Positions 36,527-45,388 of a DNA stretch of 64,000 nucleotides are shown here, in pieces. The position numbers and the translations under genes were made by a program. The notes under the pieces are model-generated. The model had not been told where the DNA came from and made no database searches. It saw only the letters and a list, made by a program, of their open reading frames with translations. Source of the stretch: Rhodocytophaga aerolata (GTDB lineage: Bacteria > Bacteroidota > Bacteroidia > Cytophagales > 172606-1); assembly GCF_030503435.1 (NCBI RefSeq), contig NZ_JAUKPO010000024.1:1-64000 (forward strand), in the 5' to 3' direction. The stretch's first letter is position 1. Every line of letters starts with the position of its first letter.

Positions 36527-39091
36527 ATGCTAAAACTTTTACCTTTTTTTAACCAGGATATGTCTTTCAACAGACCAGGATTGCCTTATCCAACCCACCG
36601 GACTATAATTTCGGGCCATAAAGGCCATTGGTCAAACATGTTTTACCCCTGTACGTTTGCCGTCTTGTTGTGGGTAATGGTAGGCCAACCAGGCATGGCC
36701 ACTGATAGCAGTTCTGCTAACAAAACGTACACAACCCACTGGCAAACAAGCCCCTGTAGTCCCATTAGCAATTTGCCATGCGAGCAGGTACAAGTCAGTT
36801 TGCCTTTTAATCTGAATTTTAGTGGTGCTGAAGGAGGGCTTGCCAATACTGGTTTCCGGATGGTTCAAGCACCCTCTTCCATTCCTGCTACGAGCACCAA
36901 CCCTGTACCAGGATTGAAAGCTTCCAATATTTCATTTCAGAGCGGATATTTGCGGATTACCACCACAAGTGGAATAGCCCACCTTACGCAGAACAATCAG
37001 ATGAATGCCCTTGGGGTAAAATTTCCTACTTCACAGAAATTTACCATGGAAACTACCCTGGTTAATCCCAATACAGGAACTGCCCATCAACAAGCCGGCT
37101 TATGGGTTGGCCTTTCCGATAAAACTTATGTAAAACTGGTAATTGTTAACAGTAAAATAGAAATGCGGCGGGAAATAAATGATGTAAGTAGCAGCTCTAC
37201 CGCCACCACTAATCCGGATGTTCGTCAGACAAGTACCCTAAGCAATATCAGTGCACAAACGCTTCGTTTGAGGCTGGTAGTAGATCCGGCTACCAATACA
37301 ATTGAAGGATATTATTCTACCAACGGCACTACCTATAGTAATGTAGGAGAAGCATACACGCCAAAAAGCCTGTCTCTTTCAAATATGGGCCTGACCGGTA
37401 CAACTGCCTACGGAGGTGTTTTTGCTACACACCGCAATAACAGCTCAGCATTAATTTATAGTTTCGACAACTTCAGCATAACTCCAGCCAGTACAAGTAC
37501 TGATCTTCCGCCGAAATTCGCAGCCAGTTCTTTTACCTTTACTGTAGCCGATAACCTGGCTCCGGGCGCATCTGTTGGTACTGTTAAAGCAAGTGATCCA
37601 AATGGAGATGCCGTTACACATGTTATTAAGTCAGGAAACACCAATGGGGCTTTTGCAATAAATAGTGTATCCGGAAACATCACCTTAGCGAAACGGTTGA
37701 ATTACCATACACAATCCAGGTATGTGGTAACGGTTGAAGCCAAAGCCAACCAGCAAACAACTACTGCACAAGTAGTAATTAATGTGCGTTCGGGCACGGT
37801 TGCCTCTGCCTTTACCTCAATCAGCTGGAGTACTGTTGCTGCCCAGCCCTTTGTAGTAAGCGAAGCCCAGGGAGAAGTAGTAAATGGTAAATTGTATTCC
37901 TTTGGTGGGTTTGATTATACAAAAACTAGTTTCACGCCTACCAGCCGGTCGTATGTATACGATCCGGTAGCCAACCGATGGACGAGCATAGCAAATTTAC
38001 CTTACACTCCCAATGGCATAGGAACGGATGGCAAAACGTATGGCGGGGTAACCCATGCAGGCGTTACAACCGATGCTACTGATATTTATTTTGCAGGGGG
38101 CTATACATCGAATACTACCGGGAATGGGCAAATTTTCGGTACAAACCAGGTGTGGAAATACAATGTAGCCTCTAATACGTATACAAAGCTTCCTGACTTG
38201 CCGGTGGCTATCTCTGCCGGACAACTGGAATACCTGAATGGCAGATTGCATCATATAGGGGGTACCAACACCAGCCGTACCATGGATCTGGGTACACATT
38301 ACGTACTGGATTTAGGTAATTTGGCTGCCGGATGGAAAACACTCGCTGAACTACCTAATCCGCGGCAGCATGCAGGATCTGTCGTCTACGAAGGAAAAAT
38401 ATATTATATAGGCGGGCAGCATGCACACGATGGAAAGTTAACTACCCAAAAAGATGTACACCGCTACGACCCGGCAACCAATGTCTGGACAAAAGTAGCG
38501 GATATGCCTGTGCCCGGAACCTATGGCCGCGGCCATATTTCATCGTCGGTTGTGATACATAGCAATCGTATTTTTGTATTGGGCGGCGAAACGATGCATG
38601 GTACCAAAACAAATATTGTTTCAGCCTACACTCCCGCTACCAATACCTGGCAAAATCTGACTCCTCTTCCGGCAGACAGGCATTCTGGGGTTGCAGGTGT
38701 TTTGCATGGCAACATTTACTACACTGGTGGGTCGCGTACCAATACTACCTATAAAGGTATACCACAAAGTGCTAGCAGCCAAACAGCTATATCGGCCATG
38801 GAGGCAAGCCCAGCTACAGCAGAAATGCAAACGTCGGATACTTTCGGCGTACGTCTTTATCCGAACCCTACTGGCGGACGCCTACAGGTACAAATAGAAG
38901 GAGTACAGTCATCTTCCGTAAAAACACTGAGTGTAAGCAATGCCATGCGGGTAGTTTCCATACAAGTACCTTTTAAGATTCTGGATGAGTCAACAATAGA
39001 AGTAGACATGAGCCGCTTGCCAGCCGGAGTATATCTGCTTAAACTGCAAACAGAAGGCTCGTTTCAGTTAGTGAAAGTAGTAAAGCAGTAA
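36527..39091 (+). CDS. Secreted Kelch/cadherin-like protein with T9SS sorting tail
   Basis: The 854-residue protein has, in order: a signal peptide around residues 37-59 (hydrophobic CTFAVLLWVMVG), a concanavalin/LamG-like domain at about 90-320 with FTMETTLVN and GLWVGLSD, a cadherin-like module at about 325-421 (ASDPNGDAV, FAINSVSGNITLAKRLNY) and Kelch repeats from about 425 to 755 (YSFGGFD, YVYDP, IYYIGGQ, VYDP-like turns). It ends with a Por secretion tail from about 770 (RLYPNPTGGRLQVQI, LPAGVYLLKLQ). The start may be 36527, 36560 or 36638. The last gives the shortest leader and the most typical signal peptide. It probably binds carbohydrate or protein at the surface; no catalytic domain is seen. 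Confidence 0.88.
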   Translation: MLKLLPFFNQDMSFNRPGLPYPTHRTIISGHKGHWSNMFYPCTFAVLLWVMVGQPGMATDSSSANKTYTTHWQTSPCSPISNLPCEQVQVSLPFNLNFSGAEGGLANTGFRMVQAPSSIPATSTNPVPGLKASNISFQSGYLRITTTSGIAHLTQNNQMNALGVKFPTSQKFTMETTLVNPNTGTAHQQAGLWVGLSDKTYVKLVIVNSKIEMRREINDVSSSSTATTNPDVRQTSTLSNISAQTLRLRLVVDPATNTIEGYYSTNGTTYSNVGEAYTPKSLSLSNMGLTGTTAYGGVFATHRNNSSALIYSFDNFSITPASTSTDLPPKFAASSFTFTVADNLAPGASVGTVKASDPNGDAVTHVIKSGNTNGAFAINSVSGNITLAKRLNYHTQSRYVVTVEAKANQQTTTAQVVINVRSGTVASAFTSISWSTVAAQPFVVSEAQGEVVNGKLYSFGGFDYTKTSFTPTSRSYVYDPVANRWTSIANLPYTPNGIGTDGKTYGGVTHAGVTTDATDIYFAGGYTSNTTGNGQIFGTNQVWKYNVASNTYTKLPDLPVAISAGQLEYLNGRLHHIGGTNTSRTMDLGTHYVLDLGNLAAGWKTLAELPNPRQHAGSVVYEGKIYYIGGQHAHDGKLTTQKDVHRYDPATNVWTKVADMPVPGTYGRGHISSSVVIHSNRIFVLGGETMHGTKTNIVSAYTPATNTWQNLTPLPADRHSGVAGVLHGNIYYTGGSRTNTTYKGIPQSASSQTAISAMEASPATAEMQTSDTFGVRLYPNPTGGRLQVQIEGVQSSSVKTLSVSNAMRVVSIQVPFKILDESTIEVDMSRLPAGVYLLKLQTEGSFQLVKVVKQ

Positions 39092-39244
39092 ATAACTTTG
39101 CAGTGTAAAGAGCCGGAAATATAACAGTTCTGGTTGCCAGAAGAGAGTTTTACAGACCGGGTGAATCTCTAAGGATGTAAATGTTTGGCAAACAGACATG
39201 AGTTATTTACGGCAAATGAGAAAGCAAGAGTAACGACCAGAGAT

Positions 39245-40069
39245 ATGTCATCAACCAATTTCATTTGTGTAGCCTGCGGAACACAATATGCTTCCTCTGT
39301 GCGACCTCCGGATACCTGTTCCATTTGTTCCGATGAGCGGCAATATATTCCTCCGGGTGGCCAGCAATGGACAAGCCTTGAGAAGTTGAAGCATAGCCAT
39401 AAAAATTGCTTTCTCAAAAAGGAACAAGGGCTCTATGGAATTGGCACAGTGCCTGAATTTGGTATTGGGCAACGGGCGTTGCTGGTCTGTACTTCTGCCG
39501 GAAATGTGTTGTGGGATTGTATCAGCCTGCTGGATGAAGCAACAATAGATTTTATTCAGGGTTTGGGTGGCCTGTCAGCTATTGCTATTTCACATCCGCA
39601 TTATTATACAACCATGGTGGAGTGGAGTTATGCTTTTGGCCATGTACCTATTTATCTCCACCAGGCGGACCGGGCTCATGTTATGCGACCGGATGAGCGG
39701 ATTCATTTTTGGGAAGGGGAAACCATGCCCCTGTTAAAAGACCTTACCTTAATCCGCTGTGGAGGCCATTTTGATGGAGGTACAGTGCTGCATTGGCCAC
39801 AGGGTGCAGCAGGCAAAGGTTCTTTGCTGACAGGAGATATTATTCAGGTAGTATCCGACCGCAAGCATGTAAGCTTTATGTATAGCTATCCTAACCTGAT
39901 TCCTTTGTCTGCGGGCAAAGTACAAGCTATTGTTGCCGCTGTTAAACCCTATGCGTACGACCGAATCTATGGTGCCTGGTGGGGAAGAAGCACAATTGGT
40001 ACAGATGCTGCATCTGCCTTGCATCGTTCAGCCGAACGGTATCTGCGTTTCATTAAAGAGGTAGAGTAA
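39245..40069 (+). CDS. MBL-fold-like hydrolase with N-terminal zinc-ribbon
   Basis: The 274-residue protein starts with a rubredoxin-type ribbon (FICVACGTQY, then TCSICSDE), giving four cysteines that can bind one metal. The rest has a metallo-beta-lactamase fold: SHPHYYTTMVEW replaces the usual HxHxDH, and a later His (CGGHFDGGT) and Asp (LTGDIIQV) complete a partial metal site. The HPHYY form is a known variant, and the substrate is unknown. I use the ATG at 39245; the frame extends to a TTG at 39185 with no conserved residues. A GNAT gene lies downstream. Confidence 0.82.
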   Translation: MSSTNFICVACGTQYASSVRPPDTCSICSDERQYIPPGGQQWTSLEKLKHSHKNCFLKKEQGLYGIGTVPEFGIGQRALLVCTSAGNVLWDCISLLDEATIDFIQGLGGLSAIAISHPHYYTTMVEWSYAFGHVPIYLHQADRAHVMRPDERIHFWEGETMPLLKDLTLIRCGGHFDGGTVLHWPQGAAGKGSLLTGDIIQVVSDRKHVSFMYSYPNLIPLSAGKVQAIVAAVKPYAYDRIYGAWWGRSTIGTDAASALHRSAERYLRFIKEVE

Positions 40070-40253
40070 TTGCCAGCTTATCTTTCCCCGAACAGGTAAA
40101 ACAAAAATATTCAACCATACCGGAGCCAAAAGCCATATTCTCTATTCTATATAAACAGTTACATCCCCGGCTTACTAATTTGCCATACCGAGTGGTGAAA
40201 AGATTGATTGACTGGTTGTGGCAGAAAAAATTCCTGTTCGACACTAATTGCCT

Positions 40254-41117
40254 ATGCCTATCCTGCCTAGCCATTTACACCTGCGTCCGATGCAACTGTC
40301 TGACATTCCGTTTGCTATGAAACTAAAAACGATGGGAAACTGGAACCAGGTAGAATCTGACTGGGAATTTCTTCTCTCAACAAACGCAGAAGGTTGTTTT
40401 GTTGCCCTCTACAATGAAAAAGAAGTAGGTACTGTTACCACACTTACGTATCCGCATGCATTCAGTTGGATTGGAATGGTACTGGTAGATCCTGCCTATC
40501 GGGGCCTGGGCATTGGAACTGCCTTGCTCCAGCGGGCCATACACTACGCCAGATCAAAGGGAACTATCCGGTTAGATGCAACTCCTCAGGGAGAGAAACT
40601 GTACTGCACCCTGGGGTTTGAGGTAGAACGGCATCTTTTACGGCTAGAACGGAAACAAACAGCTTTTTTACCAGAGCTAACCAGCAAATGCCCCGCAATA
40701 GATAGAGATATAATTGAGCAAATTTTGAAAATAGACCTGGCTGTTTTTGGGGCAAACCGGGCAAGAGTGTTGCAGTATTTACTAAATATAGCTCCTCAGT
40801 ACGCCTGTTATACAGAAAGAAACGGAAGAATAACCGGCTATTGTTTTGGCAGGCCGGGAAGTAATTTTGAACACATTGGCCCGATCGTCGCTGAAAATTA
40901 TACAGATGCCCGCCATTTGCTGTTAACGGCTATGAGTTCCAATCCTGCTAAACCTTTTATAGTTGATGTACCTGCGCAGGCCCATCAATGGCTGGATGAA
41001 CTTAAAACAGCAGGATTTACTACACAACGGCCTTTTATCCGCATGCATCTGGGAACCTTGAAAAATGCAGGCAATCCAGGTATGTCCTATGCTATTGCCG
41101 GGCCAGAATTGGGATAG
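40254..41117 (+). CDS. GNAT-family N-acetyltransferase with two GNAT-like domains
   Basis: The 287-residue protein has an N-terminal GNAT domain with the acetyl-CoA binding loop VDPAYRGLGIGTALLQRA (about 85-102) and the LYCTLGFEV strand. It is followed by a second, degenerate acetyltransferase-like domain (about 150-280) with AYCFGRPGSN and FIVDVPAQA. This two-domain arrangement is common among Bacteroidota acetyltransferases. The substrate is unknown. The start is the ATG at 40254, with a TTG six bases earlier as an alternative. Confidence 0.87.
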   Translation: MPILPSHLHLRPMQLSDIPFAMKLKTMGNWNQVESDWEFLLSTNAEGCFVALYNEKEVGTVTTLTYPHAFSWIGMVLVDPAYRGLGIGTALLQRAIHYARSKGTIRLDATPQGEKLYCTLGFEVERHLLRLERKQTAFLPELTSKCPAIDRDIIEQILKIDLAVFGANRARVLQYLLNIAPQYACYTERNGRITGYCFGRPGSNFEHIGPIVAENYTDARHLLLTAMSSNPAKPFIVDVPAQAHQWLDELKTAGFTTQRPFIRMHLGTLKNAGNPGMSYAIAGPELG

Positions 41118-41323
41118 GATTATAAATGCAACTATCTGATTGTTCGTAAATTACCTTTTGGACAAGTGGCTTACTCAAATAGTAGGTCAGACGATGGGCT
41201 CAGAAAAAATACTGATAAGATCTTGGCCTCGTTAATACAAAAACTATAGCCAGTTGCTGGACTTATTTTATAAAATATAGTATATTGGCTACATACCTAA
41301 CCCTATTACCTACCTTACTCCCT

Positions 41324-41542
41324 ATGAAAAGCCGAATAGCCTTATTTGCAGGCATTCTTGCCGGGTTCATTTGCCTGACAAGTTTGCTGCTGATGTTTAC
41401 CCAGGAACAAAATACGACTATCATTGTATTGATGCTATTCGGCATTTCTGTTTTTACTATATTAAACCTGCTTTTATCTGAAAGTACCCGCCGCAAAAGA
41501 TGCGACACTGACCGGGTCGCCGGTAGCCCAACTAAGTTGTAG
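41324..41542 (+). CDS. Small two-helix membrane protein
   Basis: The 72-residue frame starting at the ATG at 41324 has a basic N-terminus (MKSRIALF), two hydrophobic helices (about 5-26 and 34-52) and a basic, polar C-terminal tail (STRRKRCDTD). The pattern is a genuine-looking small membrane protein. I do not recognise the family. An earlier in-frame TTG at 41285 would only add leucine-rich residues. The opposite-strand frame here is a shadow. Confidence 0.5.
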   Translation: MKSRIALFAGILAGFICLTSLLLMFTQEQNTTIIVLMLFGISVFTILNLLLSESTRRKRCDTDRVAGSPTKL

Positions 41543-41664
41543 CTTTCCCCTCCATTCTATATAATTACTTGATATACGCCATACATTACAGGTAAAGATG
41601 GCTTGCCAGGTATACCTGTAGAAAGTAGACTGGTGTAGGTAGTTAAGCAGCATCTACATACAAA

Positions 41665-41691
41665 GGCAGGCACCCCTAATGGATGCCTGCC
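41665..41691. terminator. GC-rich hairpin between convergent genes
   Basis: GGCAGGCA and TGCCTGCC form an eight-base perfect stem. The flanking T or A tracts are short, so this may be a weak bidirectional terminator. Confidence 0.35.
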
Positions 41692-41780
41692 GGAAATAAA
41701 TTGCATAATGCTCGGTGTATAAGTTACGAAACGTGTATAGCATCAGCTTTGTAAATCGAACAAGCTAATAGCTGATTTCT

Positions 41781-42833
41781 TTATTTATCTAGTACTACTG
41801 TCCGGTTTACCAGATAATTTTTCTTCGTTGTCACCAGGTTGTATACTTTTGGGGCTTTCCGGATGTTGTGAGTTACTTTAGCTACTTTTAATAAAGTAAC
41901 AGTGCCATGAATGCTGTCATAGACATACAGGTTATCGCCGGTGGTTAACTGGCTCATGGTTTTTCTGCCTTTATCTGTCATTACCGGATGGTTGGCGGTT
42001 GCCTCTACTGTATAATTCACAGCCAGGCTGCCCATAAATATAGAAGCCGTTAATTCTTCTTTAAATAACTCTACCGATGTAAGCGCATACATATGGTCTT
42101 CATGGCTTTCTACCTCCGTAACCGTTGTAGCCATGAGTTTACCAGAAGCCTGATCAAACGCTGCAATCTGGTCGCCTGCTTGTATTGAGTAAATAGGTTT
42201 TTCCTGGCCATCGGGTAACATAACCAGGGCATTTGCAGGAAAGCAAACATCATAATCTGTACTGGTAGTGCTCACAGCCTGTGCAGCACCTCCGCCCGAC
42301 AAAGCACTCATTTCTTTAGAAAGCACATAAGAATAGGTAGATAGTAACCCACTTTCATTGGCTCCCAGTTCTTTCAGATCGTCAATATACCGGGCCCATA
42401 CTTCTTTTGCTGCTGTGGCATTAGGAATACATAGGTTAATCGCTTTTTTGGTAGCCGGCAAATAATATACAGCCACCATGCCCAGCTCTTTTTTGGTTTT
42501 ATTATCCATCAGTTTATACAGATAAAAGCGGCGTTCAATTCCATCGCTGTATTTAAACACATAGGGCGGCTTCATCTGGTAACGGTCCAGAATATAGTTG
42601 TTTTCAAATTTTACATACGTGTCTTCATCCAGATTTTTAAATGTGAAGGTCTTTACTTTTCCATATTCCTCCAGGGTTATGCCTCGTTCTGCTTCGCTTG
42701 CTGCCTGGCCATATAAGGATGGCGCTGCGCCAGAAAATAGAATAACCAGCATACCTATATAAATGAACATACGCTGGCTAGGCTTGTATACAGATGAAAA
42801 TTTGGTAAAGGAGATCTTTGGATTTGTTTTCAT
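41781..42833 (-). CDS. Secreted protein with C-terminal Hint (hedgehog/intein) autoprocessing domain
   Basis: The 350-residue protein has a signal-peptide-like segment at residues 22-43 (IYIGMLVILFSGAAPSL). A novel N-terminal domain of about 150 residues follows, and then from Cys197 to the C-terminus a Hint domain. Hint features are Cys197 at the start (VCFPANALVMLPDG), the GDQIAAFD turn, the TxxH motif with Thr279 and His282 (EATANHPVM) and the final strand YNLVTTKKNYLVNRTVV. In inteins the Cys makes an N-S acyl shift and the TxxH helps cleavage. The usual terminal His-Asn is replaced by VLDK, so C-terminal cleavage is not expected. Release or modification of the N-terminal domain, as in hedgehog, is possible (inference). 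Confidence 0.8.
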   Translation of the reverse strand: MKTNPKISFTKFSSVYKPSQRMFIYIGMLVILFSGAAPSLYGQAASEAERGITLEEYGKVKTFTFKNLDEDTYVKFENNYILDRYQMKPPYVFKYSDGIERRFYLYKLMDNKTKKELGMVAVYYLPATKKAINLCIPNATAAKEVWARYIDDLKELGANESGLLSTYSYVLSKEMSALSGGGAAQAVSTTSTDYDVCFPANALVMLPDGQEKPIYSIQAGDQIAAFDQASGKLMATTVTEVESHEDHMYALTSVELFKEELTASIFMGSLAVNYTVEATANHPVMTDKGRKTMSQLTTGDNLYVYDSIHGTVTLLKVAKVTHNIRKAPKVYNLVTTKKNYLVNRTVVLDK

Positions 42834-43105
42834 GGAAATAGGTTTAAGTAAGGATTAGGGTATAAATGCTAGCGTGTAGGTAACGATGGAACTAAGAAAA
42901 TCAAAAAAGAAATAGCATCAAAACAACTAAGATGAAAATAATTGAAATTATAAGAAACAGTAAATTAAATTTTGAAATAATACAATATTGTAAAATTATA
43001 TAGATATATATTTTTATTTAATGAAATTTTATTTTAGTATTAATACCTGAATATTCCGTATCCCATCTTTCAATAACTATACCTTAACCCAAATCACTAA
43101 CCTGC

Positions 43106-44692
43106 ATGAAACACTTAACCCGCCGTGATTTCATTAATAAACTTACGATTGCTACAGGCTCAGGCTACACAGCCATGGTAGCCCTGGGTATGATACCTGC
43201 CTCACCGGCAAAAGCAATGAAGCTGGAAGGAAAAGTAGAAGGAAAGCATGTAATTATCTTAGGAGCCGGCCTTGCCGGTTTGTCAGCCGCCTATGAACTC
43301 GACAAACTCGGGTATAAGAGCACCATCGTAGAGGCACGTTCCAGGCCAGGTGGCCGCATCTGGACCATCCGGAAAGGGATGCGGGAAACCGAACTGGAAG
43401 GAGCTGAACAAATATGCAAGTTTGAAGAAGGCCAGTATTTCAATGCCGGGGCTACCCGTATTCCACATCATCATACATCGGTGATTAATTATTGCCGCGA
43501 ACTGGGTGTGCCTCTGGAAAACTTTAATAACATAAATGAAGGTGCCTATTATTATTGTGAAGGCAAAGGGCCACTTTCCAACAAGCGAATCCGGCAGCGG
43601 GAACTTCACAACGATATGCGGGGCTATACCACCGAACTGCTGGCCAAGGCCATAGACCAGAATGCCCTGGATATGCCCTTAACCAACGAAGACAAAGAAA
43701 AATTTATTGAGTACTTAATTGCCGAAGGTAGTTTAAACCCCAATAAGTTATACCAGGGATCATCCAGACGCGGGTATGAAGTAGCCCCGGGAGCCGGAAA
43801 TATACCCGGTAAGCTAGCTTCCATACCTGATCTGCTGACAGTAATACAATCCGGATGGCTGGAGCCACATTTCTATAATATTCCCGAGTACACTTACGAA
43901 CAACAAACCACCATGCTTACACCAGTAGGGGGGATGGACCAGATTACCAAAGCTTTTGAAAAGAGAGTAGGCAAAAAAATTATATACGAAGCAGAAGTAA
44001 CAGAAATCCGTAAAACAGAAAGGGGAGCCCGCATAGTCTATATAAATAAAGATAAACAAGCCCAGGAACTAACCGGCGATTTTTGTATCTGCACGATTCC
44101 GTTGCCTGTGCTAAGTAACATAGCCGCCGACTTTTCGCCAAATGTGCAGCGGGCGGTAGATTCTGTACCTTATAATAATAGCTGTAAAATAGGCTTACAA
44201 TTTAAAAGGCGTTTTTGGGAAGAAGACGATAATATATACGGTGGCATTTCCCGCACCAATATGGATATTACTCAGATTGTGTATCCACCGTCAGGGTACC
44301 TGTCTAAAAAAGGAATTCTGGTTGGTTATTATAATTATGGCCGCACAGCCGAACGTACAGGCAATCTTTCGTTAGCTGACCGGGAAAAAATGGCTCTGGA
44401 GCAAGGAAGTAAAATTCATCCTCAGTATAAACAAGAGTTTGAAAATTCGTTTTCCCTAGCTTGGCAAAAAATTAAATATAGCCAGGGAGCCTGGGCAACC
44501 TTTACCCCGGAAACCCGGCAAACGCATTATAAAGCCTTACTGGAACCAGATGGACCTATCTATTTTGCCGGAGATCATGTATCGTACCTGATTGCCTGGA
44601 TGGCCGGATCATTCGAATCTGCCCAGCAGGCGGTAGCTGGCATCCATAAGCGGGTAAAAGAAAGTGCCACCAGTATGAATGCAGGAAAGTAA
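43106..44692 (+). CDS. Tat-exported FAD-dependent amine/L-amino-acid oxidase
   Basis: The 528-residue protein begins with a twin-arginine signal (MKHLTRRDFINKLTIATGSG, cleavage near Ala35). The FAD-binding motif VIILGAGLAGLSAAYEL, the ARSRPGGRIWT loop and a C-terminal FAD motif (PIYFAGDHVSY, AWMAGSFESAQQA) identify a flavin amine oxidase of the MAO/LAAO family. Such enzymes oxidise amines or L-amino acids and release ammonia and hydrogen peroxide. Export by Tat implies activity in the periplasm. SusC follows 696 bases downstream on the same strand, so they may be functionally linked though not necessarily co-transcribed. Confidence 0.9.
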   Translation: MKHLTRRDFINKLTIATGSGYTAMVALGMIPASPAKAMKLEGKVEGKHVIILGAGLAGLSAAYELDKLGYKSTIVEARSRPGGRIWTIRKGMRETELEGAEQICKFEEGQYFNAGATRIPHHHTSVINYCRELGVPLENFNNINEGAYYYCEGKGPLSNKRIRQRELHNDMRGYTTELLAKAIDQNALDMPLTNEDKEKFIEYLIAEGSLNPNKLYQGSSRRGYEVAPGAGNIPGKLASIPDLLTVIQSGWLEPHFYNIPEYTYEQQTTMLTPVGGMDQITKAFEKRVGKKIIYEAEVTEIRKTERGARIVYINKDKQAQELTGDFCICTIPLPVLSNIAADFSPNVQRAVDSVPYNNSCKIGLQFKRRFWEEDDNIYGGISRTNMDITQIVYPPSGYLSKKGILVGYYNYGRTAERTGNLSLADREKMALEQGSKIHPQYKQEFENSFSLAWQKIKYSQGAWATFTPETRQTHYKALLEPDGPIYFAGDHVSYLIAWMAGSFESAQQAVAGIHKRVKESATSMNAGK

Positions 44693-45388
44693 AACTGCCA
44701 AGGATTCCGACCCGCTTGCTTGTGAAAGTAAAAATACCAATACCCAGTATATATGTTTTGTACAAATACAAGAGAAAGTAGAAATAATCTATATTTATAA
44801 TATTTATGCTTGTGAAAGTGTCTATTGTCAGAATAAAATTTGCTTTATAGTCAAAAAAATAAAATTAATATTTTGATATTTAAATAAAAACGTATATTAT
44901 TGCATCGGCTACATTATCAATTAGTATTTCTATTATTTAATTTTATTTTACTCTGAAAACACACGGGGTCTCCTGTGTCCGCTAGTTTTCATCTAGGTAT
45001 GCTAACCCATTACACTGCTTGCAAATGGTCTAAGTTGTGAGAAGGTAATACAGATTCTGCCTGAATAAACAGACATAGTATAGTAGTCTGTTCAGGCTAT
45101 GAATGAAGAGTAAAATCGGTCATCAAACATATTTTATTTTCTGGAAACCAGCAGTATGCTTTAAAAAGGCAGCCTGACTGTCTATGGACATATAAATTAT
45201 AAGTTACAGTCCAGCGACGGCCAGGTAGCAGACAATATAACTGCCCATTATTTTACAAATAAGGATTGCAAAAAGAGCTGATAACAAGCTTTATGACAAT
45301 GTATTGCCTGTAAATTTCAACAAATACAATCTGATAGTTTAGCCACTATTTGGTATTGGTAGCCGCACGATTAACCTTGAACCTCCGT
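44693..45388. other. AT-rich upstream region of the SusC gene
   Basis: About 696 bases between the amine oxidase and SusC genes. I see no anti-sigma or regulator gene and no clear TAnnTTTG box. A 12-base direct repeat (GCTTGTGAAAGT at 44718 and 44808) is too short to interpret. Confidence 0.5.

Noticed and set aside
44718-44819. 12-base direct repeat GCTTGTGAAAGT upstream of SusC
   Set aside because: Twelve bases in AT-rich DNA recur easily by chance and no further copies or regulator are present.
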